Part shown: piece after piece, positions 1 to 7,980 of the stretch
Layout of the letters: every line of letters begins with the position of its first letter
How positions within the stretch are numbered: the stretch's first letter is position 1
Assembly: GCF_035956715.1 (NCBI RefSeq)
Contig: NZ_CP108381.1
Location: forward strand, 2,728,001-2,792,000
Direction: 5' to 3'
DNA from: Nocardia sp. NBC_01329
Lineage (GTDB): Bacteria; Actinomycetota; Actinomycetes; Mycobacteriales; Mycobacteriaceae
Length of the DNA stretch: 64,000 nt
Position numbers and translations under genes: made by a program
The notes under the pieces: model-generated
What the model saw: only the letters and a program-made list of their open reading frames with translations
What the model was told of the DNA's origin: nothing
Databases searched by the model: none

Positions 1-310
1 CAAACAGCTATAAGACCGTGCGTCGCACAGTTTATGCATATCGGTCGCGTCGCCCGCAACCGGATACGGCGTTTCGCTCACAGACGCGCCCCGGCGTATA
101 TCGCGGAGCGCGGTTCGGCCTCGGCCACAGCGGAAAACACTCCCGGGTCCTACGTCCGTCACCGCGCGATCCACCGCCCCATCCGGGCAACGGACGTCGA
201 TGGACCGGCCGTCGCACGGTACAGCGACCACCGGGCACGGCCTCTCGAATCAGTCCAGTGACCTAAAGGTGGCTCTGTACGAGAGGTCCAGTGACCGGGA
301 TCCTCGCTGT
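1..310. other. Window start, no supported gene
   Basis: No convincing coding region is visible. Short open frames run on both strands but have arginine- and proline-rich compositions typical of shadow frames in GC-rich DNA. The only structured element is a pair of direct repeats at 253-296, just before the YczE-like gene. Confidence 0.6.
253..296. promoter_or_regulatory. Direct repeats GTCCAGTGACC upstream of a membrane protein gene
   Basis: The 11-mer GTCCAGTGACC occurs at 253-263 and again at 286-296. The start-to-start distance of 33 bp is about three helical turns, so both copies face the same side of the DNA. The second copy ends 14 bases before the ATG at 311. This suggests a regulator binding site; no binding protein can be named. 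Confidence 0.4.
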
Positions 311-976
311 ATGATCAGACGTCTCACCGCCCTGTTCGCCGGTCTCTGGCTGTACGGCTTCTCGATGGCCATGATGATCCGTGCCGCAGTGGGTTTGGAC
401 CCGTGGGATGTTTTCCACCAAGGGGTCACCCGGCAGGTGCCGATGAGCTTCGGCACGGTGACCGCATTGACCGGTGTGGTGGTGCTACTGGCCTGGATTC
501 CGCTGCGCCAGTGGCCCGGAGTGGGCACCGTGAGCAATGTGGTCCTCGTCGCCGTATCCGTCGACGTCGGTTTGTCGATAATCCCGGAGTGGGAGTCGAT
601 ACCCGTCCGGCTGAGCGCGATGGTGCTCGCGGTCGTACTGAACGCGCTGGCCAGCGTGCTCTACATAGGCGCAGGACTCGGACCGGGCCCGCGCGACGGA
701 CTGATGACCGGTCTGGTCCGGCGGACCGGGTGGTCCATCCGGCTGGTGCGGACCGCCCTCGAGCTATCGGTGCTGACGACCGGCTGGCTCCTGGGCGGCA
801 GTGTCGGCATCGGGACCGTGATCTACGCCGTCGCCATCGGGCCGCTCATCCAGCTCATGGTTCCGCTGGTCGCGGGACGGCTACCCGGATTCGACACCGC
901 GCCGGAGACGGAGACGGCCGCCGAGGTACCGGGCCGGATCGGACACGACGACGGGCCGGTCCGGTCGAACGTGTGA
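311..976 (+). CDS. YczE/YitT-like integral membrane protein
   Basis: A 221-residue polytopic membrane protein with about five hydrophobic segments. The N-terminal part, including the stretch LDPWDVFHQGV, resembles the YczE family of unknown function, some members of which are found near nonribosomal peptide genes in Bacillus. The ATG at 311 was chosen because the protein then begins MIRRLTALFAGLWLYG, directly at the first membrane segment; the open frame extends upstream but the added residues are polar and unlikely. It stands alone, is followed by a strong hairpin terminator, and may be controlled through the direct repeats just upstream. No substrate or function can be assigned. Confidence 0.8.
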   Translation: MIRRLTALFAGLWLYGFSMAMMIRAAVGLDPWDVFHQGVTRQVPMSFGTVTALTGVVVLLAWIPLRQWPGVGTVSNVVLVAVSVDVGLSIIPEWESIPVRLSAMVLAVVLNALASVLYIGAGLGPGPRDGLMTGLVRRTGWSIRLVRTALELSVLTTGWLLGGSVGIGTVIYAVAIGPLIQLMVPLVAGRLPGFDTAPETETAAEVPGRIGHDDGPVRSNV

Positions 977-1026
977 CCGGAACACCGGCTCGCTATCCGG
1001 CACGCCGGCCGGCACTGCCATAACGC

Positions 1027-1063
1027 CGAGTGGGCGACGCCGGAGCCCGGCGTCGCCCACTCG
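1027..1063. terminator. Bidirectional intrinsic terminator
   Basis: A perfect 17-bp stem (CGAGTGGGCGACGCCGG at 1027-1043 paired with 1047-1063) closes a 3-base loop. It sits between the convergent ends of the YczE-like gene and the CsbD gene, so it can serve both. There is no clear T-tract, which is common for actinobacterial terminators. Confidence 0.8.
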
Positions 1064-1072
1064 TGTACCGCC

Positions 1073-1246
1073 TCAGTCGCGGAAGGCGTCCTTGACCTTC
1101 TCCCCCGCGTCCTTGAGGTTGGACTTGACCTGGTCGGCCTTGCCCTCGTTCTTCTTGTCCTCGTCGCCGGTGGCCTCCCCGAGCTTTTCCTTGGCCTGAC
1201 CGGCGAGATCTTCGGCCTTGTTGTTGAACTTGTCCGTAGCACTCAT
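1073..1246 (-). CDS. CsbD-like stress protein
   Basis: A 57-residue, highly charged, hydrophilic protein starting MSATDKFNNKAEDLAGQAKE and continuing with lysine/aspartate-rich repeats of the CsbD type (xKxxGxxKxxxGxxxxd). CsbD proteins are small, predicted disordered or helical, and accumulate under general stress in many bacteria; their biochemical role is unknown. The ATG at 1246 is preceded by an AGAAGGGTC-type ribosome site, and family similarity begins at once. Length is typical for the family. It is a single gene facing the YczE-like gene across a shared terminator. Confidence 0.9.
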   Translation of the reverse strand: MSATDKFNNKAEDLAGQAKEKLGEATGDEDKKNEGKADQVKSNLKDAGEKVKDAFRD

Positions 1247-1464
1247 CGCCTGACCCTTCTCTTCGGGTGCGCCCGGCCTGTTGTCCGGCCGGTCGTGGGG
1301 GCGAATAGCCAGCGGACGCGGTTTCAAACAGCTCACCGGAAACCATTCCTGGAGCCCACCACGGGACCGCCGGGTGAGTGCACAGTCGAGCGGTTGTGGG
1401 CGGGTTCTCCAGCCGTGGCGGCGGACTACTCGCCCGTAGCGTCGCGTATGCCTACGCTCCTCCG

Positions 1465-2556
1465 ATGACAACGGAGTCGGGAACCGTACATCCGTCCACC
1501 CGAGCAGATCGGCAGGCCGTGAACGCCACAACCATCGACCCCCTCCCGACCCCGGCCGCGTCCGGCAGACGGCCCGAGGCGATCCATCGTTTCCTCGTCA
1601 AACCCGCCGATTCGGGGATCGCGGGCGCGGTGGACGGCGGCAAACTCCTCGAATGGATCGATAAGGTCGCCTACGCCGCGGCGGCCCAGTGGAGCGGGTG
1701 TTACTGCGTCACCGCCTACGTGGGCAATATCCACCTCGATCGGCCGATCGCTGTCGGTGAACTGGTCGAACTGCACGCGAAGCTCGTCCATACCGGACGT
1801 ACGAGCATGCATATCCTGGTCAGCGTCTATTCCACCGACCCGACCCGGCAGAAGCCGGTCCAGATGGCCCAGTGCCTGACCATCTTCGTCGCTGTCGACG
1901 ACGAACGCCGGACCGTCGCGGTACCGCAGTGGGAACCGTCCACGATCCTCGAACTGCACCGTCACCGGCAGGCCAGGGCGCGCGTCTCGGTCCGGAAGCG
2001 AATCGAGGAGGCGATGGCCGCGCAGCGCTACACCGCGGACGGCACCGCGCCGAGCGCGACACTGCGCTTCCTCGCGGCACCGTCGGATATCAACTGGGGC
2101 GGCAAGGTCCACGGCGGCCGCACGATGGGATGGATCGACGAGGCCGCCTACGTCTGCGGTGCCGATTGGGCCGGGCAGCATGTGATCACCTCCTACTTCG
2201 GCGGGATCCGCTTCTACCGGCCGATCGTCATCGGTCATATCGTGGAGGCCACCGCACGGCTGATCCATACCGGTCCGCGCAGTATGCACATCAGTGTGCA
2301 CGTGACGTCGACCGATCCGCACTCCGACGAGCCCGCACTCGCCGCCCACGGTCTGGCGGTGGTGGTAGCGGTGGACGCCAACGGGAAAGCTCGCCCGATC
2401 GAGCAGTGGACACCGGTCTCCGACGAGGACCGCTCGCTGGCCGCCCACGCTCGCCACCTGGTCGATCTGCGCGCAGAGGCCGAACCGTTCGCCACCGCGG
2501 CCGATCTGCCCGCCGATGCCGAGCCCAGCCATTTTCGCATCCCGATTCCGGGCTGA
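1465..2556 (+). CDS. Double-hotdog acyl-CoA thioesterase
   Basis: A 363-residue protein with two successive hotdog domains (about residues 35-160 and 200-330). Each carries the ACOT-type pattern GGxxLxWID / GGRTMGWID, an aromatic loop and a VHTGRTSMHI or IHTGPRSMHI strand. Tandem-hotdog acyl-CoA hydrolases cleave acyl-CoA to free acid and CoA in the cytosol; the chain-length preference cannot be read here. ATG 1465 is favoured because TACGCT lies six bases before it, fitting a leaderless promoter; an upstream GTG at 1378 would add an unrelated arginine/glycine-rich tail. It is convergent with the TetR gene. Confidence 0.85.
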   Translation: MTTESGTVHPSTRADRQAVNATTIDPLPTPAASGRRPEAIHRFLVKPADSGIAGAVDGGKLLEWIDKVAYAAAAQWSGCYCVTAYVGNIHLDRPIAVGELVELHAKLVHTGRTSMHILVSVYSTDPTRQKPVQMAQCLTIFVAVDDERRTVAVPQWEPSTILELHRHRQARARVSVRKRIEEAMAAQRYTADGTAPSATLRFLAAPSDINWGGKVHGGRTMGWIDEAAYVCGADWAGQHVITSYFGGIRFYRPIVIGHIVEATARLIHTGPRSMHISVHVTSTDPHSDEPALAAHGLAVVVAVDANGKARPIEQWTPVSDEDRSLAAHARHLVDLRAEAEPFATAADLPADAEPSHFRIPIPG

Positions 2557-2788
2557 GCCGGAACGGACGATTCCCCGGGCCCAGCACTGCCACGGCATTC
2601 GGGTGAGTGGGCGCTCTCGCCGCCGGCGTGCGACAGCCGGACTCGGTGAAGTGGCTGCCCCGCCTGCGAACATCATCGTGGATGCCGTACTCGAACCAGA
2701 ACTCGGCCTGAACCCGCTGCACGTTGCGACAATCCAGGCCGGCGTCACCGGCGTCCGACCCACCTACAGATAGTTATCCAGCACAGAC

Positions 2789-3457
2789 TCACGCGGGTGC
2801 CGCGGCAGTACCAGGGGCCCCTTCCGATCCGTAGGTCGTTCCACCGGCGCCGCCGGAAACCGGCTGGGCGATACCGTGCTTCAGCAGCGGGACGATCGTG
2901 GTACGTACGAAGGCGCGCGCGGCGTCGGGGTCGGTGAAATCGACACCGCCGACCCCGGGCGTGAGCATGAGTGAATGCGCGAGCCGGGCTACGAGTTCGG
3001 CCACGGGCCGCGGATCGTAGCGGTCGACCAGACCGGCGGACTGGGCGTGGGTGAGCATATCGACGATGTAGTCGATACCGATGGCGACCAATCGTTGGCC
3101 CTGCACGGTGTAGAAACCGAGCGCTTCCTCCGGTGCGACTCGCAACAGTTGGGTGACCAGGCGGTGGATCCGGGTCTGCAACAGCACATGCAGCATCGTC
3201 TCCTCGATCTGGGTTTCCACGCTCGTAGCGGTGGCGGCGATCGCGGTGACCTCGGCCAGCATGCGCTGGGTCTCCCGCTCCAGCACCGCCTCGACGAGGT
3301 TGTCCTTCCCGGCGAAGCGACGATGGATGGTGATCCGGTTGATCCCGGCCCGCCGCGCGATATCCTCGAGGCCGGCGCGCCTGATCCCGACCTGCAGGAT
3401 CCTCGCCAACGCGGCATCCATGATCGCTTCGTCGACACTGTCACCGCTGTTCGCCAT
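2789..3457 (-). CDS. TetR family transcriptional regulator
   Basis: A 222-residue TetR-type repressor. The N-terminal helix-turn-helix lies at about residues 10-55 (ARILQVGIRRAGLEDIARRA, then GINRITIHRRFAGKDNLVEA), followed by a variable helical ligand domain. The ATG at 3457 was preferred over one five codons upstream because the shorter form starts at the canonical helix. A 29-base inverted repeat (3456-3484) overlaps the start codon, pointing to autorepression. It lies 88 bases downstream of the hydrogenase operon on the same strand, so read-through is possible, but its own operator suggests separate control. The ligand and targets are unknown. Confidence 0.9.
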   Translation of the reverse strand: MANSGDSVDEAIMDAALARILQVGIRRAGLEDIARRAGINRITIHRRFAGKDNLVEAVLERETQRMLAEVTAIAATATSVETQIEETMLHVLLQTRIHRLVTQLLRVAPEEALGFYTVQGQRLVAIGIDYIVDMLTHAQSAGLVDRYDPRPVAELVARLAHSLMLTPGVGGVDFTDPDAARAFVRTTIVPLLKHGIAQPVSGGAGGTTYGSEGAPGTAAAPA

Positions 3458-3484
3458 GTAACCAATATACAAATTTTGTTACAT
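3456..3484. promoter_or_regulatory. Inverted repeat operator overlapping the tetR start
   Basis: ATGTAAC at 3456-3462 and GTTACAT at 3478-3484 form perfect 7-bp arms around a 15-base AT-rich centre, with two further A/T pairs inside. The left arm includes the start codon of the TetR gene. Size and symmetry fit TetR-dimer operators, so autoregulation is inferred. Confidence 0.6.
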
Positions 3485-3545
3485 AGAAGTGGGCAGTCGC
3501 CACCGAGCCCCGCGCAACTACCGAACGCCTGGCCGCGCCGGTCGG

Positions 3546-4289
3546 TCAACGCGCGAGCCGCCGGTTGGTGACCCGCAGTTGCCGAGCGGTCGCCACGGCC
3601 AGCGAACGTGTCTGGGGCAGGGTCAACGGTCCGCACAAACTGTCCCAGTGCAGTGCGACCAGCTGTCCCGGAGCCGCCTCGGGCACGGCGGAGAATCCGC
3701 CTTCCCATACGCGTACCGGCACCGACTCGGGCGACCCCAGGAACAACCGGCTTCCGGCGAAGCGCAGCCGGCGGCGCAGCACGGTCAGTTCGTTGCCGCG
3801 CCTGGCCGTGACTGTGCCCCAGCTGATCCGGCAGCTGTCGAGCACCCGAATCGGCTGGTCCCCGCCACGACCGAGCAGACGGGTCCACGGGTAGATGCCG
3901 AATACGTGGAAGCAGTGATCGGCCGCCGCCTCGCCCGCCAGCGCATCCTGGGTGAGGTACTTCCAATAATTCCCGGTGGCCGGGCCGATCACGGTCAGCA
4001 GCTCCGTGACGAAGGCGGACGGATCCAGCTCCGCCCCGACTCCCCCACCCAGCCAGTACGACTCGACGAGCCGATGATCGAGCGGATCGGCGATCCCGGT
4101 CATCCGCGACATCACCTGGAGATAGGGCCAGGCTCCGGTGAAATGACGTGCTGCGGCCCGCACCCGCTCGCCGGACTCCGCACGCAGGTCGGACGTCTCG
4201 GCGGGGCCGCAATAGCCGAGCCGGTGGGGTGCGTAGGCGAACCGGGCGAACATCTCGGTTCCCCGGGTGGTGACCGCGTTCGCGCTCAC
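3546..4289 (-). CDS. DUF6390-like hydrogenase-associated protein
   Basis: A 247-residue soluble protein with no signal peptide. Recognisable stretches are MFARFAYAPHRLGYCGP near the start and ATGNYWKYLTQDAL, FHVFGIYPWTRLLG and VLDSCRISWGTV in the middle. I associate this family with actinobacterial [NiFe] hydrogenase loci under the name DUF6390; that name is from memory and moderately certain. Its GTG start (4289) overlaps the stop of the nickel transporter gene as GTGA, so it is the last member of the hydrogenase operon. Aromatic and scattered Cys residues are present, but no catalytic motif is recognised. A maturation or nickel-handling role is inferred only from position. Confidence 0.7.
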   Translation of the reverse strand: MSANAVTTRGTEMFARFAYAPHRLGYCGPAETSDLRAESGERVRAAARHFTGAWPYLQVMSRMTGIADPLDHRLVESYWLGGGVGAELDPSAFVTELLTVIGPATGNYWKYLTQDALAGEAAADHCFHVFGIYPWTRLLGRGGDQPIRVLDSCRISWGTVTARRGNELTVLRRRLRFAGSRLFLGSPESVPVRVWEGGFSAVPEAAPGQLVALHWDSLCGPLTLPQTRSLAVATARQLRVTNRRLAR

Positions 4290-5389
4290 GGTTCCACCGG
4301 CAATCCGCGCCGCCACCGTTGTTCGACATCGGCGAAACGCCAGACCGCGACAGCGCCGGCCCAGGTCAGCACGAAGAGGCCGACGATGATGAACCCCATC
4401 GCGCCCAGATCGAGCGATCCGATCCAGGCGAGCGGACCCGAGGTGAGGTCCAGTTTCTCGGTCATGATCGAGATGATCTCCTGCGCCCCGATCAGCAGAG
4501 CCACCGCGACCGACAGACCGGTGACCACGAAGTTGTAGTAGATCTTGCGCACCGGCCCCGCGAACGCCCAGCCGTAGGCGTAGTTCATGAAGGTCCCGTC
4601 CAGCGCGTCGAACAGCGACATCCCTGCCGAGAACAGCACGGGCAGGACGAGAATCGCGTACCAGGGCAGATCGGTGGCCGCCGCGCCGCCGGCGATGACC
4701 AGCAGACCCACCTCGGTCACGGTGTCGAAGCCCAATCCGAACAGCAACCCGACCGGGTACATCTGCCAGGGTTCGCGTACCGCCCGCATCAGCGGCCCGA
4801 ACACCCGGTTGAGCGCGCCGCGATCGTCGAGCCGGCGTTCGAGTTCGGCTTCGTCGTACCGGCCGCCGCGCATCCCGCGGAACACTCGCCAGATCCCGAT
4901 CAGCGATACCAGGTTCAGCAATCCGATCAGGATGAGGAAGGTGCCCGATACGCCGGTGCCGAAAACGCCGGTCCACTGCTGCAATCGCGAATTGTCGTCC
5001 CGCAGATTGACCGCGAGCGCTTTGACGCCGGCCGCCAGTAATGCCACCAGGGCGAAGACGATGGTCGAGTGCCCGAGGGAGAACCAGAACCCTACCGAGA
5101 GCGGCCGCTTGTTCTCGGCGACCAGTTTTCGGGTCGTGTTGTCGATGGCGGCGATATGGTCGGCGTCGAACGCGTGCCGCATGCCCAGGGTGTAGGCCGT
5201 GATCCCGAGCCCGGTGCCGAAGACGGCGCCGTCCACGAGATAGCCGCCGGGCACCACCAGCATCAGCAGCGTCGCGAAACCGAGCACGTGCAGCGCCACG
5301 ATCGTGAAACTCATCCCGGTGACGCTGCGCCGCTGCGCCTGGTCCAGCTCCGACCATCCCCGCCGTAGAGCCGCCGCCGATATCCGCAC
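4286..5389 (-). CDS. nicT: NicT/HoxN-family nickel (cobalt) permease
   Basis: A 367-residue, eight-helix permease. The diagnostic signature MRHAFDADHIAAIDN of the NiCoT family is present in the second helix, with later motifs GFWFSLGHST, LLFGLGFDTVTE and FSAGMSLFDALDG. The family imports Ni2+ (sometimes Co2+) at high affinity across the cytoplasmic membrane. The GTG start at 5389 follows an AAGGAACGAGG ribosome site and gives the usual family length. It sits between hypE and the DUF6390-like gene in the hydrogenase operon, which makes nickel supply for hydrogenase the likely purpose. Confidence 0.93.
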   Translation of the reverse strand: MRISAAALRRGWSELDQAQRRSVTGMSFTIVALHVLGFATLLMLVVPGGYLVDGAVFGTGLGITAYTLGMRHAFDADHIAAIDNTTRKLVAENKRPLSVGFWFSLGHSTIVFALVALLAAGVKALAVNLRDDNSRLQQWTGVFGTGVSGTFLILIGLLNLVSLIGIWRVFRGMRGGRYDEAELERRLDDRGALNRVFGPLMRAVREPWQMYPVGLLFGLGFDTVTEVGLLVIAGGAAATDLPWYAILVLPVLFSAGMSLFDALDGTFMNYAYGWAFAGPVRKIYYNFVVTGLSVAVALLIGAQEIISIMTEKLDLTSGPLAWIGSLDLGAMGFIIVGLFVLTWAGAVAVWRFADVEQRWRRGLPVEP

Positions 5390-5453
5390 CGTCGGATACC
5401 TCGTTCCTTCCGGGCGGCGGTCCGACCGGACCCGCCGCGTAAACAGATCCGCG

Positions 5454-6536
5454 TCAACAGATCCGCGGCAACTGCTCTCCGGCGGGCAGATCGACCACCC
5501 GGGTGCCGCCGAGCGCGGTGCGCGCCACCACCATTCCCGGGTGCTCCTCGACACAGGTGCCGATCACCGCCGCCCGCGCCCCGAGCGGATGCGCGCGCAT
5601 CACCTGCAGTACCCGTTCCGCGTCCGCCGACGGTACGAACGCGACCAATTTGCCCTCGTTGGCCACATACATCGGGTCCAGGCCGAGCAGCCCGCAGGCA
5701 TCGCGTACCGCGGCAGGTACCGGTAGCGCTGTCTCGTCCAGCGCGATGCCGATCCCGGCGGATCGGGCGATCTCGTTCAGGGTCGCGGCCACCCCACCGC
5801 GCGTCGGATCGCGCAACACGTGCACATCCGCACCGGTTTCCAGCATCACCGACACCAGTCCGCCCAGCGGGGCGGTATCGCTGAGGACGGTCGTCCCGAA
5901 TTGCAATCCTTCCCGGCAACTCATCACCGCGATCCCGTGCACGCCTATATCGCCGCTCACAATGACGATATCGCCGGGTGCCGCCCGCTCGGGCCGGATA
6001 TCGACCCCCTCGGCCAGCACACCGATACCGGCGGTGTTGATGAAGATCCCGTCACCGTGCCCGGCATCGACGACCTTGGTATCGCCGGTCACCAGCGAGA
6101 CCCCGGCTGCCGACGCGGCGGTGCCGAGCGCCTCGGCCACATGGGCGATCTCGGACAGGGCGGTCCCCTCCTCGAGAATGAACGCGGTGGACAGCACCAG
6201 GGGGCGCGCACCGGCCATCGCGAGATCGTTCACGGTGCCGTTCACCGCCAGCTCACCGATCGAACCGCCCGGGAAAACCAACGGTTTCACAACAAAGGAG
6301 TCGGTGGAGAAGGCGAGTCGGGTGCCGCCCACTTCGAGCACCGCGGAATCCCCCATTCCGGCGTCCGCGGCCGCCCCGAAGGCGGGCAGGAACAGGTGCT
6401 CGATCAGTTCGCCCGACATGGCACCACCGCCGCCGTGGCCCATCACGATATTCGGCGCATCACGCAACGGCATGGGGCAGACCCAGCCGTCCACGTCGAT
6501 GGCCGGTGCTGTGGGCATACTCAGATCCTCACGCAT
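5454..6536 (-). CDS. hypE: Hydrogenase maturation protein HypE
   Basis: A 360-residue PurM-like ATPase of the HypE family. Motifs include [17 protein letters not shown] near residue 33, the AIR-synthase-like ATP region, and the C-terminal tail ending PRIC, whose terminal cysteine carries the carbamoyl group from HypF and is dehydrated to thiocyanate, the source of the CN ligands. The start ATG (6536) overlaps the end of hypD by 8 bases, consistent with translational coupling. HypE works with HypF and the HypC-HypD complex in the cytoplasm to build the Fe(CN)2CO group. Confidence 0.97.
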   Translation of the reverse strand: MREDLSMPTAPAIDVDGWVCPMPLRDAPNIVMGHGGGGAMSGELIEHLFLPAFGAAADAGMGDSAVLEVGGTRLAFSTDSFVVKPLVFPGGSIGELAVNGTVNDLAMAGARPLVLSTAFILEEGTALSEIAHVAEALGTAASAAGVSLVTGDTKVVDAGHGDGIFINTAGIGVLAEGVDIRPERAAPGDIVIVSGDIGVHGIAVMSCREGLQFGTTVLSDTAPLGGLVSVMLETGADVHVLRDPTRGGVAATLNEIARSAGIGIALDETALPVPAAVRDACGLLGLDPMYVANEGKLVAFVPSADAERVLQVMRAHPLGARAAVIGTCVEEHPGMVVARTALGGTRVVDLPAGEQLPRIC

Positions 6537-7641
6537 GGGCCACCTCCGCGGGCTGGTCCAGGCGGCGGTACAGGTAGTAGGCGGCGCACGCGCCCTCCGA
6601 GGACACCATGGTGGCGCCCAGCGGATTGCGCGGGGTGCACTGGGTGCCGAACGCGGCGCATTCGTTCGGTTTGATCAGCCCCTGCAACACTTCGCCGGAG
6701 CGGCAGACCGCCGATTCGGCCGCATGTAGTTCGCCGACCGAGAACCGGTGCTCGGCGTCGTAGTCGCGGTAGCGTTCGGAGAGCCGCCACCCGCTGCCCG
6801 GTATCATCCCGATACCGCGCCAGGCGCGGTCGGTGACCTCGAAGACATCGTCCAGCATCGCCTTGGCGGCGGGATTCCCGGCATCCGATACCGCGCGCGG
6901 ATAGGCGTTCTCCATCTCGTGCCGGCCCGCCTCGAGCTGTGCCACCGTGCGGCGGATGCCCTCGAGGATGTCCAGCGGTTCGAAACCGGTGACCACCATG
7001 GGAACTCGGTAACGCTGAGCCAGCGGGGGATATTCCTGGGTGCCCATGACCGTGCAGACATGCCCGGCCAGCAGAAATGCCTGCACCCGGCACAGCGGTG
7101 ATTCCATGATGGCGGCGATCGCCGGGGGCACCAGGACATGCGATACCAGCAGCGAGAAGTTCTCGATACCGAGCCGCTGGGCTTGGTACACCGTCATCGC
7201 GTTGGCGGGGGCGGTGGTCTCGAAACCGATCCCGAAGAAGACCACCTGCCGGTCCGGGTTGGCCCTGGCCAGTTCCAGTGCGTCCAGTGGCGAGTAGACC
7301 ACGCGAACGTCCCCGCCCTCGCTCTTGACGTGGAAGAGATCCTTCTCGCTGCCCGGAACCCGCAACATATCGCCGAACGAGCAGAAGATGACCCCGGGTC
7401 GCGCGGCGATCTCGAGCGCCTTGTCGATGACCTCCAGCGGGGTGACACACACCGGGCAGCCCGGACCGTGGATCATCTCGATCTGATCGGGGAGCAATTG
7501 GTCGATCCCGTGTCGGATGATCGAATGTGTCTGCCCACCACATACTTCCATGATCGCCCACCGACGGTCGGTGGTGGCGCGGATCCGGTCTAGAAGTTTC
7601 TTCGCCAGTTGCGGGTCACTGAATTCGTCCAGATATTTCAC
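6529..7641 (-). CDS. hypD: Hydrogenase maturation protein HypD
   Basis: A 370-residue HypD. It shows [30 protein letters not shown] and the C-terminal cysteine cluster with [42 protein letters not shown], which ligate the [4Fe-4S] cluster and hold iron. HypD with HypC is the scaffold on which the Fe(CN)2CO moiety is assembled. The GTG start at 7641 overlaps the stop of hypC1 as GTGA. Length is normal and all key cysteines are intact. Confidence 0.97.
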   Translation of the reverse strand: MKYLDEFSDPQLAKKLLDRIRATTDRRWAIMEVCGGQTHSIIRHGIDQLLPDQIEMIHGPGCPVCVTPLEVIDKALEIAARPGVIFCSFGDMLRVPGSEKDLFHVKSEGGDVRVVYSPLDALELARANPDRQVVFFGIGFETTAPANAMTVYQAQRLGIENFSLLVSHVLVPPAIAAIMESPLCRVQAFLLAGHVCTVMGTQEYPPLAQRYRVPMVVTGFEPLDILEGIRRTVAQLEAGRHEMENAYPRAVSDAGNPAAKAMLDDVFEVTDRAWRGIGMIPGSGWRLSERYRDYDAEHRFSVGELHAAESAVCRSGEVLQGLIKPNECAAFGTQCTPRNPLGATMVSSEGACAAYYLYRRLDQPAEVAHA

Positions 7642-7961
7642 GGTTCCTCCTCGGGGTCGCGCCGCCGCGGCGCCTCCGGGTTGTCCTCGCCGGCCTGCGC
7701 GGCCGCGACGGCGAAACCATCGGCGAACTCCTCGTTCAGCACGCCGAGGTGCTCGAACTCGGCCAGGGTCCGCAGTGCCGATTCCTCGTCCAGCCGGTTG
7801 ATGGCGAATCCGACGTGCACGACGACGTAGTCGCCGATCGAGGCATCCGGGATGTACTGCAGGCATACGTCCTTGTGCACGCCGCCGAAATCGACGACCG
7901 ACATCAGGGTGCCGTCACGCTCCTCGAGGCTGAGCACCTTTCCGGGAACTGCCAGGCACAT
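7638..7961 (-). CDS. hypC: HypC-family chaperone (copy 1)
   Basis: A 107-residue HypC/HupF protein. The N-terminus [12 protein letters not shown] carries the essential cysteine at position 2 that holds iron and contacts HypD; the central stretch [20 protein letters not shown] is family-typical. It is longer than most HypC proteins (75-95 residues) because of a charged C-terminal tail ending [11 protein letters not shown] strong GGAGG site precedes ATG 7961. It is placed next to hypD, with a GTGA overlap, so it is likely the HypD partner in Fe(CN)2CO assembly. A second, shorter hypC lies upstream of hypF. Confidence 0.95.
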   Translation of the reverse strand: MCLAVPGKVLSLEERDGTLMSVVDFGGVHKDVCLQYIPDASIGDYVVVHVGFAINRLDEESALRTLAEFEHLGVLNEEFADGFAVAAAQAGEDNPEAPRRRDPEEEP

Positions 7962-7980
7962 GATCGTCCTCCTTCTCCGC

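Noticed and set aside
2557..2788. Possible small gene between the thioesterase and the TetR gene
   Set aside because: Frames on both strands contain short protein-like stretches but none has a ribosome site, family match or sensible length.
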